From Rhodoferax sp. TS-BS-61-7 (GTDB taxonomy: Bacteria; Pseudomonadota; Gammaproteobacteria; Burkholderiales; Burkholderiaceae_C), in NCBI RefSeq assembly GCF_002943465.1, contig NZ_PTQY01000007.1, positions 62,001 to 126,000 on the forward strand: 64,000 nucleotides of DNA, in the 5' to 3' direction. Shown here one piece after another: positions 36,302-46,437 of the stretch (the stretch's first letter is position 1; every line of letters begins with the position of its first letter). Position numbers and translations under genes: made by a program. Under the pieces are notes generated by a model. That model saw only the letters and a program-made list of their open reading frames with translations. It ran no database searches and was not told the DNA's origin.

Positions 36302-37642
36302 TCAGGTGGCTTGGGGCTGGAAGTGTTTGGCGTGGAGCTTGGGGGTGCCCTCTTGCAGCACTCCGCCCACGGTGTAGAACGATCCAAAGACGACGATTCT
36401 ATCAGCGGGGTCTGCCGCGGCGATGGCGGCGCGCAGGGCCTGCATGGGGTCGGCAAAGGCCTGGGCCGACGCGTCTTTGCGCGTGTTTTGCGCCGTCCAC
36501 TGGGACTGCAAGTCGGCGCTCGACGCGGCCCGGGGCGAAGGCAAATCGGTGAAATACCAGCGGTCCATCACCGGCGCCACCTTGGCAAACATGGGCGCCA
36601 AGTCCTTGTCGGCCATGGCGCCAAAGATGGCGTGGGTGGTGGGGTAGAAGCCCATGGCGTCCAGGTTGGCGGCCAGCGCGGCCACCGAATGCGGGTTGTG
36701 CGCCACGTCCAGCACCAGCGTGGGCTGGCCCGGAATGATCTGGAAGCGCCCCGGCAGCTCCACCAGCGCCAGGCCCACGCGCACGGCCTGAGCCGTGACG
36801 GGCAACTGCTCGCGCAGTGCGGTGAGCGCGGCCAGCACGCCGGAGGCATTCACCAACTGGTTGGCCCCACGCAGCGCCGGGTAGGCCAAGCCGCTGTAGC
36901 GCCGGCCACGGCCGGCCCAGCCCCACTGCTGCTTGTCGCCCGACACGTTGAAGTCGGTGCCCACGCGCCACAGGTCAGCGCCCACTTCCAGCGCGCGGTC
37001 CAGCACGCTTTGCGGCGGCACCGGGTCGCTGACGATGACCGGTCGGCCGGTACGCATGATGCCGGCCTTCTCAAAACCAATCGCCTCGCGGGTGTTGCCC
37101 AGCAGTTCCATGTGGTCCAGGTCGATGCTGGTGATGACGGCGCAGTCGGTGTCGATGATGTTCACCGCATCCAGCCGGCCGCCCAGGCCAACCTCCAGAA
37201 TCACCACATCCAGCCCTTCACAGGACAGGGCCAGCAGGATGGCGAGGGTGGTGAATTCGAAGTAGGTGAGCGCAATTTCAGAGCCATTTTGGCCATCATT
37301 TCCGGTTCTGGCCCGCTCCACCTCTGCGAGAGCAGCTACAAATTTGCTAGCGGGTGCCGCCTCGCCCTTGAGCCGCATGCGCTCTTCAAAGTGCACCAGG
37401 TGGGGTGAGGTGTAGACGCCGGTCTTGTAACCCGCCTGGCCCAAAATGGATTCGAGCATGGCGCAGGTGGAGCCTTTGCCGTTGGTGCCGGCCACCGTAA
37501 TGACGGGGCAGGCGAACTTGAGGTTCAGGCGCTGGGCGACGGCGCGCACGCGGTCCAGGCCCATTTCGATGCCGTTGATGCCCTTGGGGTGCAGGCGCTC
37601 GCAGTGGGCGAGCCAGTCTTGTAGCGTTGTCGGTGTTTCCAT
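36302..37642 (-). CDS. folC: Bifunctional dihydrofolate/folylpolyglutamate synthase
   Basis: A 446-residue Mur-ligase-fold enzyme that makes dihydrofolate and adds glutamates. ATP loop TVAGTNGKGST has its lysine at residue 57, followed by YTSPHLVHFEERMR and LGLGGRLDAVN-type motifs. Residues 98-120 (ASKFVAALAEVERARTGNDG onward) precede the conserved LTYFEFTTLA and are encoded by a diverged copy of the dispersed repeat (37283-37351) read in its open sense frame. It is the first gene of the folC-gltX operon. Confidence 0.95.
   Translation of the reverse strand: METPTTLQDWLAHCERLHPKGINGIEMGLDRVRAVAQRLNLKFACPVITVAGTNGKGSTCAMLESILGQAGYKTGVYTSPHLVHFEERMRLKGEAAPASKFVAALAEVERARTGNDGQNGSEIALTYFEFTTLAILLALSCEGLDVVILEVGLGGRLDAVNIIDTDCAVITSIDLDHMELLGNTREAIGFEKAGIMRTGRPVIVSDPVPPQSVLDRALEVGADLWRVGTDFNVSGDKQQWGWAGRGRRYSGLAYPALRGANQLVNASGVLAALTALREQLPVTAQAVRVGLALVELPGRFQIIPGQPTLVLDVAHNPHSVAALAANLDAMGFYPTTHAIFGAMADKDLAPMFAKVAPVMDRWYFTDLPSPRAASSADLQSQWTAQNTRKDASAQAFADPMQALRAAIAAADPADRIVVFGSFYTVGGVLQEGTPKLHAKHFQPQAT
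37283..37351 (-). repeat. Dispersed short repeat, copy K (inside folC, sense)
   Basis: On the minus strand it begins GCTAGCAAATTTGTAGCTGCT. It keeps CGCA and GCGGGC at the expected spacing, then diverges. The left palindrome (GCTA-n-AAATTT-n-TAGC) is well preserved. It is translated as VAALAEVERAR, the same reading frame as the other sense copies. Confidence 0.7.
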
Positions 37643-37673
37643 TGGTTTGGATTGTCGCAGGCATGGCTTTTGG

Positions 37674-37759
37674 GATCAGGCGGTGTGGGCGTTCTGCTGC
37701 GTGTCCCCCGCGCTGCGCGCTCCTCCTTTACCTACGCAGAACGCCCACACCGCCTGATC
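37674..37759. repeat. Large inverted repeat between folC and the arsC-like gene
   Basis: A perfect 24-base inverted repeat (arms 37674-37697 and 37736-37759) encloses a 38-base spacer. The spacer itself contains the self-complementary CGCGCTGCGCG. It would form a long cruciform or RNA hairpin. No T-run follows on either strand, so it is not a plain terminator. REP/BIME-like or small-RNA roles are possible. Confidence 0.9.
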
Positions 37760-37804
37760 TGCCACCGCTTCTGTTATCGACGAGGAAAACACTTCATCAC
37801 TACA

Positions 37805-37853
37805 CTTTTGATAGCTGCTAGCGCAATATCTACGGGGGCTAGAGGCCAATTTC
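37805..37853 (+). repeat. Dispersed short repeat, copy D (intergenic)
   Basis: Reads TTTTGATAGCTGCTAGCGC and then ATATCTACGGGGGCTAGAGG. It lies upstream of the arsC-like gene and 45 bases after the large inverted repeat. Its GAGG is too far (about 22 bases) from the next ATG to act as a ribosome binding site. Confidence 0.92.
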
Positions 37854-37876
37854 ACCAAGAAAGTAGAATGAACAGC

Positions 37877-38227
37877 ATGACCACCCTCTACGGCATTCCC
37901 AACTGCGACACCGTCAAAAAAGCCCGCGACTGGCTTACCGCGCACGGTGTGGACTACCAGTTTCACGACTTCAAAAAGCAAGGCGTACCCACCGACCTGC
38001 TGCCCGGCTGGATAGCCACCGCGGGCCTGGACACCCTGATCAACCGCCGCGGCCCCACCTGGCGCAAGCTGGACGAGGCCACCCAGGCCAGCGTGGTGGA
38101 CACGCCCTCCGCCATCGCCGTGATGCAGGAACACAGCAGCGTCATCAAGCGGCCCGTGGTGGTGTGGGGCGACGGCACGGTGACCGTGGGCTTTAGCGAC
38201 GCGGCCTTTGCCGCCCGCCTCCCGTAA
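37877..38227 (+). CDS. ArsC/Spx-family reductase-like protein (YffB type)
   Basis: A 116-residue thioredoxin-fold protein of the ArsC-like family. The N-terminal YGIPNCDTVKKARDWL carries a single active-site-position Cys in the family CxxC/CxxS place, and RGPTWRKLDE is the second family motif. The short YffB-type members are glutathione-linked reductases of unclear substrate; true arsenate reduction should not be assumed. ATG 37868 is an alternative start three codons upstream. Confidence 0.85.
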   Translation: MTTLYGIPNCDTVKKARDWLTAHGVDYQFHDFKKQGVPTDLLPGWIATAGLDTLINRRGPTWRKLDEATQASVVDTPSAIAVMQEHSSVIKRPVVVWGDGTVTVGFSDAAFAARLP

Positions 38228-38291
38228 AATCGCGGGTTGCCCGGTGCCTGGCGCGCCGGGCCCTCATTTCCATTACTTTTTGCCCAGCACC

Positions 38292-38618
38292 ATGACCACC
38301 ACCCACTTCGACAACGTTTCCGTCACCACCAAAGCCAATGTCTACTTCGACGGCAAGTGCGTGAGCCACGGCTTCACCCTGGCCGACGGCACCAAGAAGT
38401 CGGTGGGCGTGATCTTGCCCGCCACGCTGACCTTCAACACCGGCGCGCCCGAGATCATGGAATGCGTGGGCGGCAGCTGCGACTACAAGCTGGACGGCAC
38501 CGACGCCTGGGTCACCAGCGGCGAAGGCGACAAGTTCAACGTGCCCGGCAACGGCAAGTTCCAGATTCGCGTTTCTGAGGGCTTTGAGGCTTACCACTAC
38601 ATCTGCCATTTTGGTTAA
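38292..38618 (+). CDS. ppnP: Pyrimidine/purine nucleoside phosphorylase (DUF1255)
   Basis: A 108-residue cupin-like protein. Family features are FDNVSVTTKANVYFDGKCVSH and the phosphate/substrate region FNTGAPEIMECVGGSCDY. PpnP cleaves several nucleosides with phosphate to give ribose-1-phosphate and base, as shown for the Escherichia coli homologue. The protein is full length. It lies before argG, separated by repeat copy E. Confidence 0.92.
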   Translation: MTTTHFDNVSVTTKANVYFDGKCVSHGFTLADGTKKSVGVILPATLTFNTGAPEIMECVGGSCDYKLDGTDAWVTSGEGDKFNVPGNGKFQIRVSEGFEAYHYICHFG

Positions 38619-38642
38619 TCCACACAGACGCATTCGCTCCCG

Positions 38643-40022
<1,380 letters not shown>

Positions 40023-40047
40023 GCCTCGGTTGAAGCCCCAAAGACAA

Positions 40048-40080
40048 AGCCCGCCAAGTGGAAGCTTGGCGGGCTTTTTA
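40048..40080 (+). terminator. Rho-independent terminator of argG
   Basis: AAGCCCGCCAAG pairs with CTTGGCGGGCTT across TGGAAG and is followed by TTTTTAT. It also separates argG from the convergent BRO-domain gene. Confidence 0.92.
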
Positions 40081-40083
40081 TCT

Positions 40084-40983
40084 TCACGCTGCGCTGCCTT
40101 TAGACGGCTTGGCGCGGATAAGGGGCTTTGGTTTGGTGGGCTCATCGGGTGCCAGCAGGTAGTTAGCTTTGCTCACCACCTTCTTACCGGTTTTGGCCTC
40201 CAGCGCCTTGCGGGCGTCGCCGGCGACCTTTCCGCCCTCTTTCGCAGAGGTGCGGTTTTCGTCAAACCCCATGGCATCGCTGCGGCGGGCAATTTCGGTA
40301 GTGCTGGCTTCGCCCAACATGGTGAAGATCAGCTCCAGATCAGTCATGTGGTCACGCAGGTTGTTGCCTGTCTTTACAACGTTCAAGCCTTTGAGCCGGC
40401 TGTGCTCGGTGGGCGTTACGCCAAAGGTGGCACGCGCGATTTCTGCAGTCAGGATGGAATACTCTTTGCCCTCTGCCACGCCACGCACTTTCCACTCGTC
40501 GGTCAACTCCCCACGCACACTGATGGAACGCAGCCTCTTCTCAATCCACGCCTGCGGATAGCCCTTGGCCTGGTACAGCTCACGGGCTCGGGCACTGGCC
40601 AGCTCGGGATTTTCAATCTCTTTGACCCGCTCGTAGCCCACCTGCGCCAGCCAGCGCTTAAACGGCTCCGCCTTCGGCGACGGGATAGTCTGGATGATGC
40701 GAAACAGGCCTTCGGTGTTGGCGCAATCCGTCACACGCTGCTTGCCGTCTGGAGCCTGGAGCTTCAACCCGTGACAAAACGTCACGGGTTGGCCTCCCTC
40801 CGCATTGAGTCGCTGTTTGAGTTTGCGCCAGTACGCACCGGCATCCGGGCTCGCGGTAAGGATGGCGCAAACATCCACCACCGAAAACCACCACTCATCG
40901 TTGTGCCAGACGCGGCGGATGCTTGACTCTTGAAAAACTGCGATATGGTTTGTTGAATCGGTAGGCGATGCAGGTTCAATCAT
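40084..40983 (-). CDS. BRO-N domain protein (phage antirepressor-like)
   Basis: A 299-residue protein with an N-terminal BRO domain (about residues 10-115: IRRVWHNDEWWFSVVDVCAI). It has a middle part with FKRWLAQVGYERVKEIENPE, as in DinD-like proteins. The C-terminal region is Lys/Ala-rich with helix-turn-helix-like content. Such proteins occur in phages and near mobile elements and may act as antirepressors or in the DNA-damage response. It is next to a RhuM gene on the same strand, inserted between argG and murB. Confidence 0.85.
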   Translation of the reverse strand: MIEPASPTDSTNHIAVFQESSIRRVWHNDEWWFSVVDVCAILTASPDAGAYWRKLKQRLNAEGGQPVTFCHGLKLQAPDGKQRVTDCANTEGLFRIIQTIPSPKAEPFKRWLAQVGYERVKEIENPELASARARELYQAKGYPQAWIEKRLRSISVRGELTDEWKVRGVAEGKEYSILTAEIARATFGVTPTEHSRLKGLNVVKTGNNLRDHMTDLELIFTMLGEASTTEIARRSDAMGFDENRTSAKEGGKVAGDARKALEAKTGKKVVSKANYLLAPDEPTKPKPLIRAKPSKGSAA

Positions 40984-41151
40984 GTTTTACCCATAAAACT
41001 GGTAATTCATACAGTATATTGACAGTCAAGCCTACGAGCACAGTTAAAGCAATTGCCCAACAGCCTGTTGGACAACTTTGCATCGGCGCAGCTCATCACG
41101 CAGCCAGTCTTTTTGGCGAGCATCCAGCATGGGCACATCAATCCAGGCGGT
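40984..41151. other. Gap between BRO and RhuM genes with LexA-like and palindromic sites
   Basis: Two sites are visible. CTGGTAATTCATACAG (40999-41014) matches the LexA pattern CTGT-N8-ACAG with one mismatch and lies 16 bases upstream of the BRO start. A perfect 7-1-7 palindrome, CCAACAG-C-CTGTTGG, is at 41057-41071. A minus-strand frame encoding LDARQKDWLRDELRRC (roughly 41050-41140) looks coding but is too short to identify; it may be a remnant gene. Confidence 0.4.
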
Positions 41152-42180
41152 TCAGTCGCCCGACGCGCGGGGAAGCTGCTTCACCATGCGGTCAAAGTCA
41201 CTCTCAAACAAGCGGTCTTGCACGATTCGGTATTTCTCGAATTCGCTTTCTGCATGCGCCTTGGCGATTTCAGCGGAGACCTTGCCGGCGTCTTGCAAGA
41301 CTTCGCGGTCGGTCAACGCGATGAACGCATCCAGCCGCTTGGCCCAGTCTTCCATCGTCATGGGGATTTTGCGTAGGGCCCGTTCCTCCGCCAGGTCAAG
41401 ATACGCATTGACGATTCGCCCCAGGGACTGCAGTTCTTCGCCGCTCAGATAGTTCTTGGCCACTGACACATCGTTCTTGAGGATTTTTCCGTCGGGCGCT
41501 TTCTCCCAGCTTGTCAGGCCCATGTGGGTTTGGGTGGCATCTGCCCGTTCCGCGATCAGCTCAGCAGCGGTGTGGCCATGGATGGCAAAGTGCAGCTTGT
41601 TTTGCACCTTTGCAAAGAAGGCCTTGGTGGTGGGGGCGTCCTGGTTGTAGTCCACGGCCGTGGCATAAATGTCGGTGATCTTTTGGTAGAAGCGACGCTC
41701 CGAAAGGCGAATCTCCCGTATCTCGGCAAGCAGGCGTTCGAAGTAGTCTTGCCCCAGGAAGGCACCGTTTTCCAGCCGCTTCTTGTCGAGAACGAAGCCT
41801 TTGATGGCGAACTCGCGCAGCACGCTGGTAGCCCATTGGCGGAACTGCGTGGCCCGCACAGAGTTGACCCGGTAGCCCACCGAGATGATGGCGTCGAGGT
41901 TGTAAAAATCGACGTTGCGCGTAACATCGCGGCCGCCCTCTGGTTGAACTGTCCGGAATTTCCGGAGAGTTGCTTCCCGAACGAGCTCGCCGGCAGCGTA
42001 GATGTTATTTATGTGCTCACTGACCGTGCGTACATCCACCGCGAACAACTCAGCCATGAGCTTTTGCGTAAGCCAGACCGTTTCGTCCTCGTAGCGGGCC
42101 TCAATGCTCTGCTCGCCGGCCTGGCCGGTAAAGATCAGGAATTCGGCTGTGCTGTTGCGGATGAGTCGGGTGCTGCTCAT
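41152..42180 (-). CDS. RhuM family protein
   Basis: A 342-residue protein. Family features are EDETVWLTQKLMAELFAVDVRT, DFYNLDAIISVGYRVNS, and QFRQWATSVLREFAIKGFVLD (read as overlapping segments of one N-terminal domain). RhuM was named from a Salmonella pathogenicity island. Relatives are common in mobile and defence-gene neighbourhoods but no biochemical function is established. It appears complete. With the BRO gene it forms a two-gene accessory insertion. Confidence 0.92.
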   Translation of the reverse strand: MSSTRLIRNSTAEFLIFTGQAGEQSIEARYEDETVWLTQKLMAELFAVDVRTVSEHINNIYAAGELVREATLRKFRTVQPEGGRDVTRNVDFYNLDAIISVGYRVNSVRATQFRQWATSVLREFAIKGFVLDKKRLENGAFLGQDYFERLLAEIREIRLSERRFYQKITDIYATAVDYNQDAPTTKAFFAKVQNKLHFAIHGHTAAELIAERADATQTHMGLTSWEKAPDGKILKNDVSVAKNYLSGEELQSLGRIVNAYLDLAEERALRKIPMTMEDWAKRLDAFIALTDREVLQDAGKVSAEIAKAHAESEFEKYRIVQDRLFESDFDRMVKQLPRASGD

Positions 42181-42454
42181 GTCAGATTCCTATCTATGGG
42201 TTGGCGTGCCATGCCAGGCAATGATACTGTTATTTTATACAGCCACAGGGTACCAGTGCTGCGCGCGGTACGAAAGATGTCTTTAATAGAAAGCGCCGCT
42301 TTTAAAGCAAGCTTGAATAGAAGGTGCAAGTGGGCAGAAGCCCCACGGGCACCAGCTATTTACAAGCCAAATATGCCTGTAGCCCACGTGGAATATGCGC
42401 CAGCAGCTATCAAAAGCATAGTGAATTTGCCACCTCCCGGCCGGAGCAAGTTGG
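42181..42454. other. Intergenic stretch carrying repeat copy F
   Basis: No gene is seen. It holds the RhuM promoter region on the right of that gene, an AT-richer patch at 42180-42320, and repeat copy F at 42371-42419 close to the murB 3' end. Confidence 0.5.
42371..42419 (-). repeat. Dispersed short repeat, copy F (intergenic)
   Basis: On the minus strand it reads GCTTTTGATAGCTGCTGGCG and then CATATTCCACGTGGGCTACAG. It lies 36 bases beyond the murB stop, so it is transcribed as part of the murB 3' region. Confidence 0.93.
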
Positions 42455-43525
42455 CTACACCACCACCGGCTCAGACTCCAGCAGGATGCCAAAACGTTCG
42501 TACACGCTGGTCTGGATGGCCTTGGCCAGGGTCATGACCTCGCCGCCAGTGGCGCCATTGCCGTCCACCCCGGCGCCGCGGTTCACCAGCACCAGGGCCT
42601 GCTTGTCGTACACGCCGGCCTGGCCCACGCTTTTGCCTTTCCAGCCGCAGGCGTCAATCAGCCAGCCCGCGGCAAGTTTGACCGAGCCGTCGTGCAGCGG
42701 GTAGTGCACCACCTTGGGCTCGCGCGCGATGATGTCGGCGCACTGCTCGGGCGTGACGGTGGGGTTCTTGAAGAAACTGCCGGCGTTGCCAATGACGTTG
42801 GGGTCGGGCAGCTTGGCGCGGCGCACCTCGCACACCCAGTTGTAAATTTGGCGCGCCGTGGGCTGCTGGATGCCGGTCTCAAGCATCTTGCGCTCCAGGT
42901 CGGCATAGCCCAGCACCGGTTTCCAGGCCTTGGGCAGCGCAAAGCGCACGCGCAGGATCAGCGCCCGGTCTTTCAGGCCCAGGGACTGCCCGCCCGCGGT
43001 GGGCATCGCCCCCCCGTGTTTGAACACCGAATCGCGGTAACCAAAGGCGCACTGCGCGGCGTTCAGCGTGAAGACTTGGCCGGTTTGCAGGTCGATGGCG
43101 TCCAGCGATTCAAAGCGGTCCTGCAGCTCCACGCCGTAGGCGCCTACGTTTTGCACCGGCGCGGCGCCCACGGTGCCCGGGATCAGCGCCATGTTTTCCA
43201 GCCCCGGGTAGCCTTGGTCCAGCGTCCAGGTCACAAAGTCGTGCCAGGCCTCGCCGGCGCCGGCCTCCACCACCCAGTGCTTGTCGGTCTCGGCCACCAG
43301 GCGGCGGCCTGGCACCTCCACTTTCAGCACCAGGGGCTTTACATCGCCGGTCAGCACGATATTGCTGCCACCGCCCAGCACAAACGTGGGCGATGGGCCC
43401 CAGGTGGGGTCGGCCAGCAGGGCCTGCACATCGGCCTCGCTGGTGATACGTGCCAGCGCATGGGCCTTGGCCACGATGCGAAAGGTGTTGAAGGCCTGCA
43501 GGGGAACATTTTTCTCGACTAACAT
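42455..43525 (-). CDS. murB: UDP-N-acetylenolpyruvoylglucosamine reductase
   Basis: A 356-residue type I MurB, the FAD/NADPH enzyme that makes UDP-MurNAc. Seen are the FAD-binding [33 protein letters not shown], and the catalytic Ser in NAGSFFKNP. The start at 43525 precedes the conserved [10 protein letters not shown]. It is divergent from yajQ and not in the usual mur cluster. Confidence 0.96.
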   Translation of the reverse strand: MLVEKNVPLQAFNTFRIVAKAHALARITSEADVQALLADPTWGPSPTFVLGGGSNIVLTGDVKPLVLKVEVPGRRLVAETDKHWVVEAGAGEAWHDFVTWTLDQGYPGLENMALIPGTVGAAPVQNVGAYGVELQDRFESLDAIDLQTGQVFTLNAAQCAFGYRDSVFKHGGAMPTAGGQSLGLKDRALILRVRFALPKAWKPVLGYADLERKMLETGIQQPTARQIYNWVCEVRRAKLPDPNVIGNAGSFFKNPTVTPEQCADIIAREPKVVHYPLHDGSVKLAAGWLIDACGWKGKSVGQAGVYDKQALVLVNRGAGVDGNGATGGEVMTLAKAIQTSVYERFGILLESEPVVV

Positions 43526-43641
43526 GGGAAGATTGTCGCACCGGGGCCTCCGTCGCTCCGGGCAGGCCCACGGCGCGGGCCCCATGGTTTATTGCGCACC
43601 CCACGGCCGTGCAGGGGTGCTTTCTCTCTAGTGAACACAAA

Positions 43642-44127
43642 ATGCCTTCTTTTGATACCGTCTGCGAAGCCAACCTGGTCAAGGTGAAAAACGGCGTGGA
43701 AAACACCGTCAAGGAAATCACCACCCGCTTCGACTTCAAGGGCACATCCGCCAAGATCGAGATCAAGGACAAGGAAATCACCCTGATCGGGGATGCCGAG
43801 TTCCAGCTCGACCAGATCGAGGACGTGCTGCGCAACAAGCTGACCAAGCAGGAAGTGGATGTGCGCTTTCTGGACCGCGGTGATGTGCAGAAGATGGGCG
43901 GCGACAAGGTCAAGGTGGTCATCAAGGTGCGCAACGGCATTGAGGCCGAACTGGCCAAGAAAATCCAGCGCATCCTGAAAGACAGCAAGATCAAGGTCCA
44001 AGGCGCTATCCAGGAAGAAAAAGTGCGCGTGACCGGCGCCAAGCGCGACGACCTGCAAGCCGCCATGGCCCTGATCCGCAAGGAAATCACCGACGTGCCC
44101 CTGAGCTTCGACAACTTCCGCGACTAA
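43642..44127 (+). CDS. yajQ: YajQ family nucleotide-binding protein
   Basis: A 161-residue protein with the family start [20 protein letters not shown] and two RNA-recognition-like halves. Homologues bind cyclic di-GMP (Xanthomonas) or GTP/tRNA-like ligands. It heads a short group with an aspartic protease and a HD-type protein (spacings 4 bases and 1-base overlap). The physiological role here is unknown. Confidence 0.94.
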   Translation: MPSFDTVCEANLVKVKNGVENTVKEITTRFDFKGTSAKIEIKDKEITLIGDAEFQLDQIEDVLRNKLTKQEVDVRFLDRGDVQKMGGDKVKVVIKVRNGIEAELAKKIQRILKDSKIKVQGAIQEEKVRVTGAKRDDLQAAMALIRKEITDVPLSFDNFRD

Positions 44128-44131
44128 GCCT

Positions 44132-44773
44132 ATGAAAAACTTGTTCCTGGCTGCCGCCCTGCTGTTTGCCGCCCCGGTGTGGGCGCAGTCCGTGGCGATC
44201 AATGGCACGCTGGGCAACAAGGCCTTGCTGATTGTGGACGGCGGCTTTCCCAAGGCCGTGGCCGTGGGCGAGGTGCACAAGGGCATCAAGGTGGTGGCCA
44301 TCCAGGGTGAACAGATCACGCTGGAAGTGGGCGGCAAGCGCCAGGTGCTGCGCGTGGGCGACGCCCCCGCCAGCGTGGGCAGCGGCGCGGGTCAGCAACT
44401 CAGCGGCGGCCGCGTGGTGCTGACGGCCGGCCCCGGTGGCCACTTCATGAGCGAAGGCCAGATCAACGGGCGCACCGTGCAGTTCATGGTCGATACCGGT
44501 GCCACCACCATCGCCATGAGTGTGGCCGATGCCAAGCGCATTGGGCTTGACTACCAGAACGGACAAACCGTGCAGATGAGCACCGCCAACGGCATCACCC
44601 AAGGCTGGCGCGTGACCCTGAACACGGTGCGTGTAGGTGATGTGATGGTGAGCGGCGTGGAGGCCGTGGTGTCCCCCGGTGGCATGCCCTATGTGCTGCT
44701 GGGCAACAGCTTTCTGAGCCGCTTTCAGATGAACCGCAACAATGACCAGATGGTGCTGGAGCGCCGCTTCTGA
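44132..44773 (+). CDS. Periplasmic retropepsin-like aspartic protease (TIGR02281 type)
   Basis: A 213-residue protein with signal peptide (cleavage after AQS/WAQ near 19). Its C-terminal retroviral-type protease domain has catalytic DTGA at 121-124 (FMVDTGATTIAMS). A second family segment MPYVLLGNSFLSRF matches the flap/last strand. Single-domain proteins of this kind must dimerise for activity. It starts 4 bases after yajQ. Substrates are unknown. Confidence 0.88.
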   Translation: MKNLFLAAALLFAAPVWAQSVAINGTLGNKALLIVDGGFPKAVAVGEVHKGIKVVAIQGEQITLEVGGKRQVLRVGDAPASVGSGAGQQLSGGRVVLTAGPGGHFMSEGQINGRTVQFMVDTGATTIAMSVADAKRIGLDYQNGQTVQMSTANGITQGWRVTLNTVRVGDVMVSGVEAVVSPGGMPYVLLGNSFLSRFQMNRNNDQMVLERRF

Positions 44774-45744
44774 TGCCAAACGCCATGGACGTGCGCGACG
44801 AAAACGAATACGAGGACCTGCTGGGTCAGTGGTCGGACCTGGAGAGTGGGCTGGGCATTATTTTGAGCAGCCCCGCAAATGCACAGCAGTTTTCCCACCG
44901 CGTGCTGCAGTACGACCGGTGGATGCAAGGCCTGCTGCAGCGTGACCCCGATGTGGGCCTATACCTGCTGTTCCAGCTGGCCAGCAACTCGCCGGTGGGT
45001 TACAGCGCCTCGCACTCCCTGGTGTGCGGTGTCTTGTGCCACCTGGTCGGCACCGAGCTGCGCCTGCCCCCCAAAGAGCGCAGCAGCTTGGTACACGCCG
45101 CGCTGACCATGAACATTGCCATGACGGCGCTGCAGGACGAGCTCGCCGGCCAGGCCGAAAAACCCACGCCCGCACAGCAAGACGCGATTCGCGCCCACGC
45201 CATCAAGGGCGCCATGATGCTGGCCAATCTGGGCGTGGCCGACGACGACTGGCTGGACGTGGTGTCCAGCCACCACGACGATGCGGTGGACAAGGACGAT
45301 ATGCGACTTGTGCCGACGTCAGTCCGGCTGGCGCGCATCCTGAAGGTGGTGGACCGGTATGCGGCCATGATCAGCCCGCGCAAATCCCGTTCGGGCCGCA
45401 GCGCCATCGAGTCGGCCCGCTCGGTCATGACACGGGCCACCAGCTCGGTGGATGAAATTGGCCAAGCCCTGGTGCGCGCCGTGGGCCTGTGCCCGCCCGG
45501 CACCTATGTGCGGCTGGACAACGACGAGCTGGGCGTGGTGGTGCGCCGCAGCACCAAGAGCAACCAGCCTTTTGTGGTGGTGGTGGGCAAGCCCGGTGGC
45601 GAGCTGGAAAACAACCCACGCCTGCACAGCACGGCCGAGGCCTACCCGCGCATCCGCTCGGCCCTGCCCTCGTCGGCGGTGCGGGCGCCGCTCAACCACT
45701 TCTACATCCTGCAGCTGGGCAGCCAGGCGCTGGCCATGGCATAA
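44773..45744 (+). CDS. HD-domain/HD-GYP-like signalling protein
   Basis: A 323-residue protein. The central part resembles HD-GYP phosphodiesterases: SASHSLVCGVLC, HAALTMNIAM in the HD position, HHDDAVDKDD and LARILKVVDRYAAMISPR. The canonical HD and GYP residues are altered (HA in place of HD, no GYP), so it may be catalytically inactive or have another substrate. The C-terminal region (SSVDEIGQALVRAVGLCPPG) is typical of this subfamily. Its ATG overlaps the protease stop. Confidence 0.8.
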   Translation: MPNAMDVRDENEYEDLLGQWSDLESGLGIILSSPANAQQFSHRVLQYDRWMQGLLQRDPDVGLYLLFQLASNSPVGYSASHSLVCGVLCHLVGTELRLPPKERSSLVHAALTMNIAMTALQDELAGQAEKPTPAQQDAIRAHAIKGAMMLANLGVADDDWLDVVSSHHDDAVDKDDMRLVPTSVRLARILKVVDRYAAMISPRKSRSGRSAIESARSVMTRATSSVDEIGQALVRAVGLCPPGTYVRLDNDELGVVVRRSTKSNQPFVVVVGKPGGELENNPRLHSTAEAYPRIRSALPSSAVRAPLNHFYILQLGSQALAMA

Positions 45745-45763
45745 GCCCGGCCAGCGGTCAGCA

Positions 45764-46408
45764 TCACGATTTCTTTTGCCCCAGCTTGGATTCCTTGCCT
45801 TGCACCAGGCGGGAGATGTTTTCGGCATGGCGCCAGATCAGCAACAATGACATGACGGCAATGGACAGCAGCACGCTCTTGTCCATGGCCCAGGCCACCT
45901 GGTTGCCAAAGACGTAGTAAGCCGGCGCAAACAGCGCCGCCACCAGCGACGCCAGCGACGAGTAGCGAAAGAAGTAGGCAATGATGAGCCAGGTCAGCCC
46001 CACGGCCAGGCCCAGCCAGCCGCTCACGCCCACCAGCACACCCAGTGCCGTGGCCACGCCCTTGCCGCCCACAAAGCGGAAGAACACCGGAAACAGGTGG
46101 CCCAAAAACGCCGCCAGCCCCACCAGCGCCATGGTGCCATCGCCCAGGCCATAGGGCTCGCCCCACCACTTCACAGCCACCACCGGCAACCAGCCCTTCA
46201 GCGCATCCAGCAGCAGCGTCACCACCGCCGCGGCCTTGGAGCCCGAGCGCAGCACATTGGTGGCACCGGGGTTTTTGCTGCCGTAGGTGCGCGGGTCGTT
46301 CAGGCCCATCACGCGGCTCACGATCACGGCAAACGACAGGGAGCCAATCAGGTACGCGGCCACGGTGGCCAGCACGGGGTAAAGCACAGAATTCAATTCA
46401 ATCTCCAA
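45764..46408 (-). CDS. plsY: Acyl-phosphate:glycerol-3-phosphate acyltransferase
   Basis: A 214-residue membrane enzyme for the first step of phospholipid synthesis, transferring acyl from acyl-phosphate to glycerol-3-phosphate. PlsY motifs are [28 protein letters not shown], and the five-helix layout. The start at 46408 gives a standard N-terminus. It is followed on the same strand by ybaK upstream (29-base gap). Confidence 0.95.
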   Translation of the reverse strand: MEIELNSVLYPVLATVAAYLIGSLSFAVIVSRVMGLNDPRTYGSKNPGATNVLRSGSKAAAVVTLLLDALKGWLPVVAVKWWGEPYGLGDGTMALVGLAAFLGHLFPVFFRFVGGKGVATALGVLVGVSGWLGLAVGLTWLIIAYFFRYSSLASLVAALFAPAYYVFGNQVAWAMDKSVLLSIAVMSLLLIWRHAENISRLVQGKESKLGQKKS

Positions 46409-46437
46409 TCGGGTCTTGGCAATGCGTCAGTTGCGCA

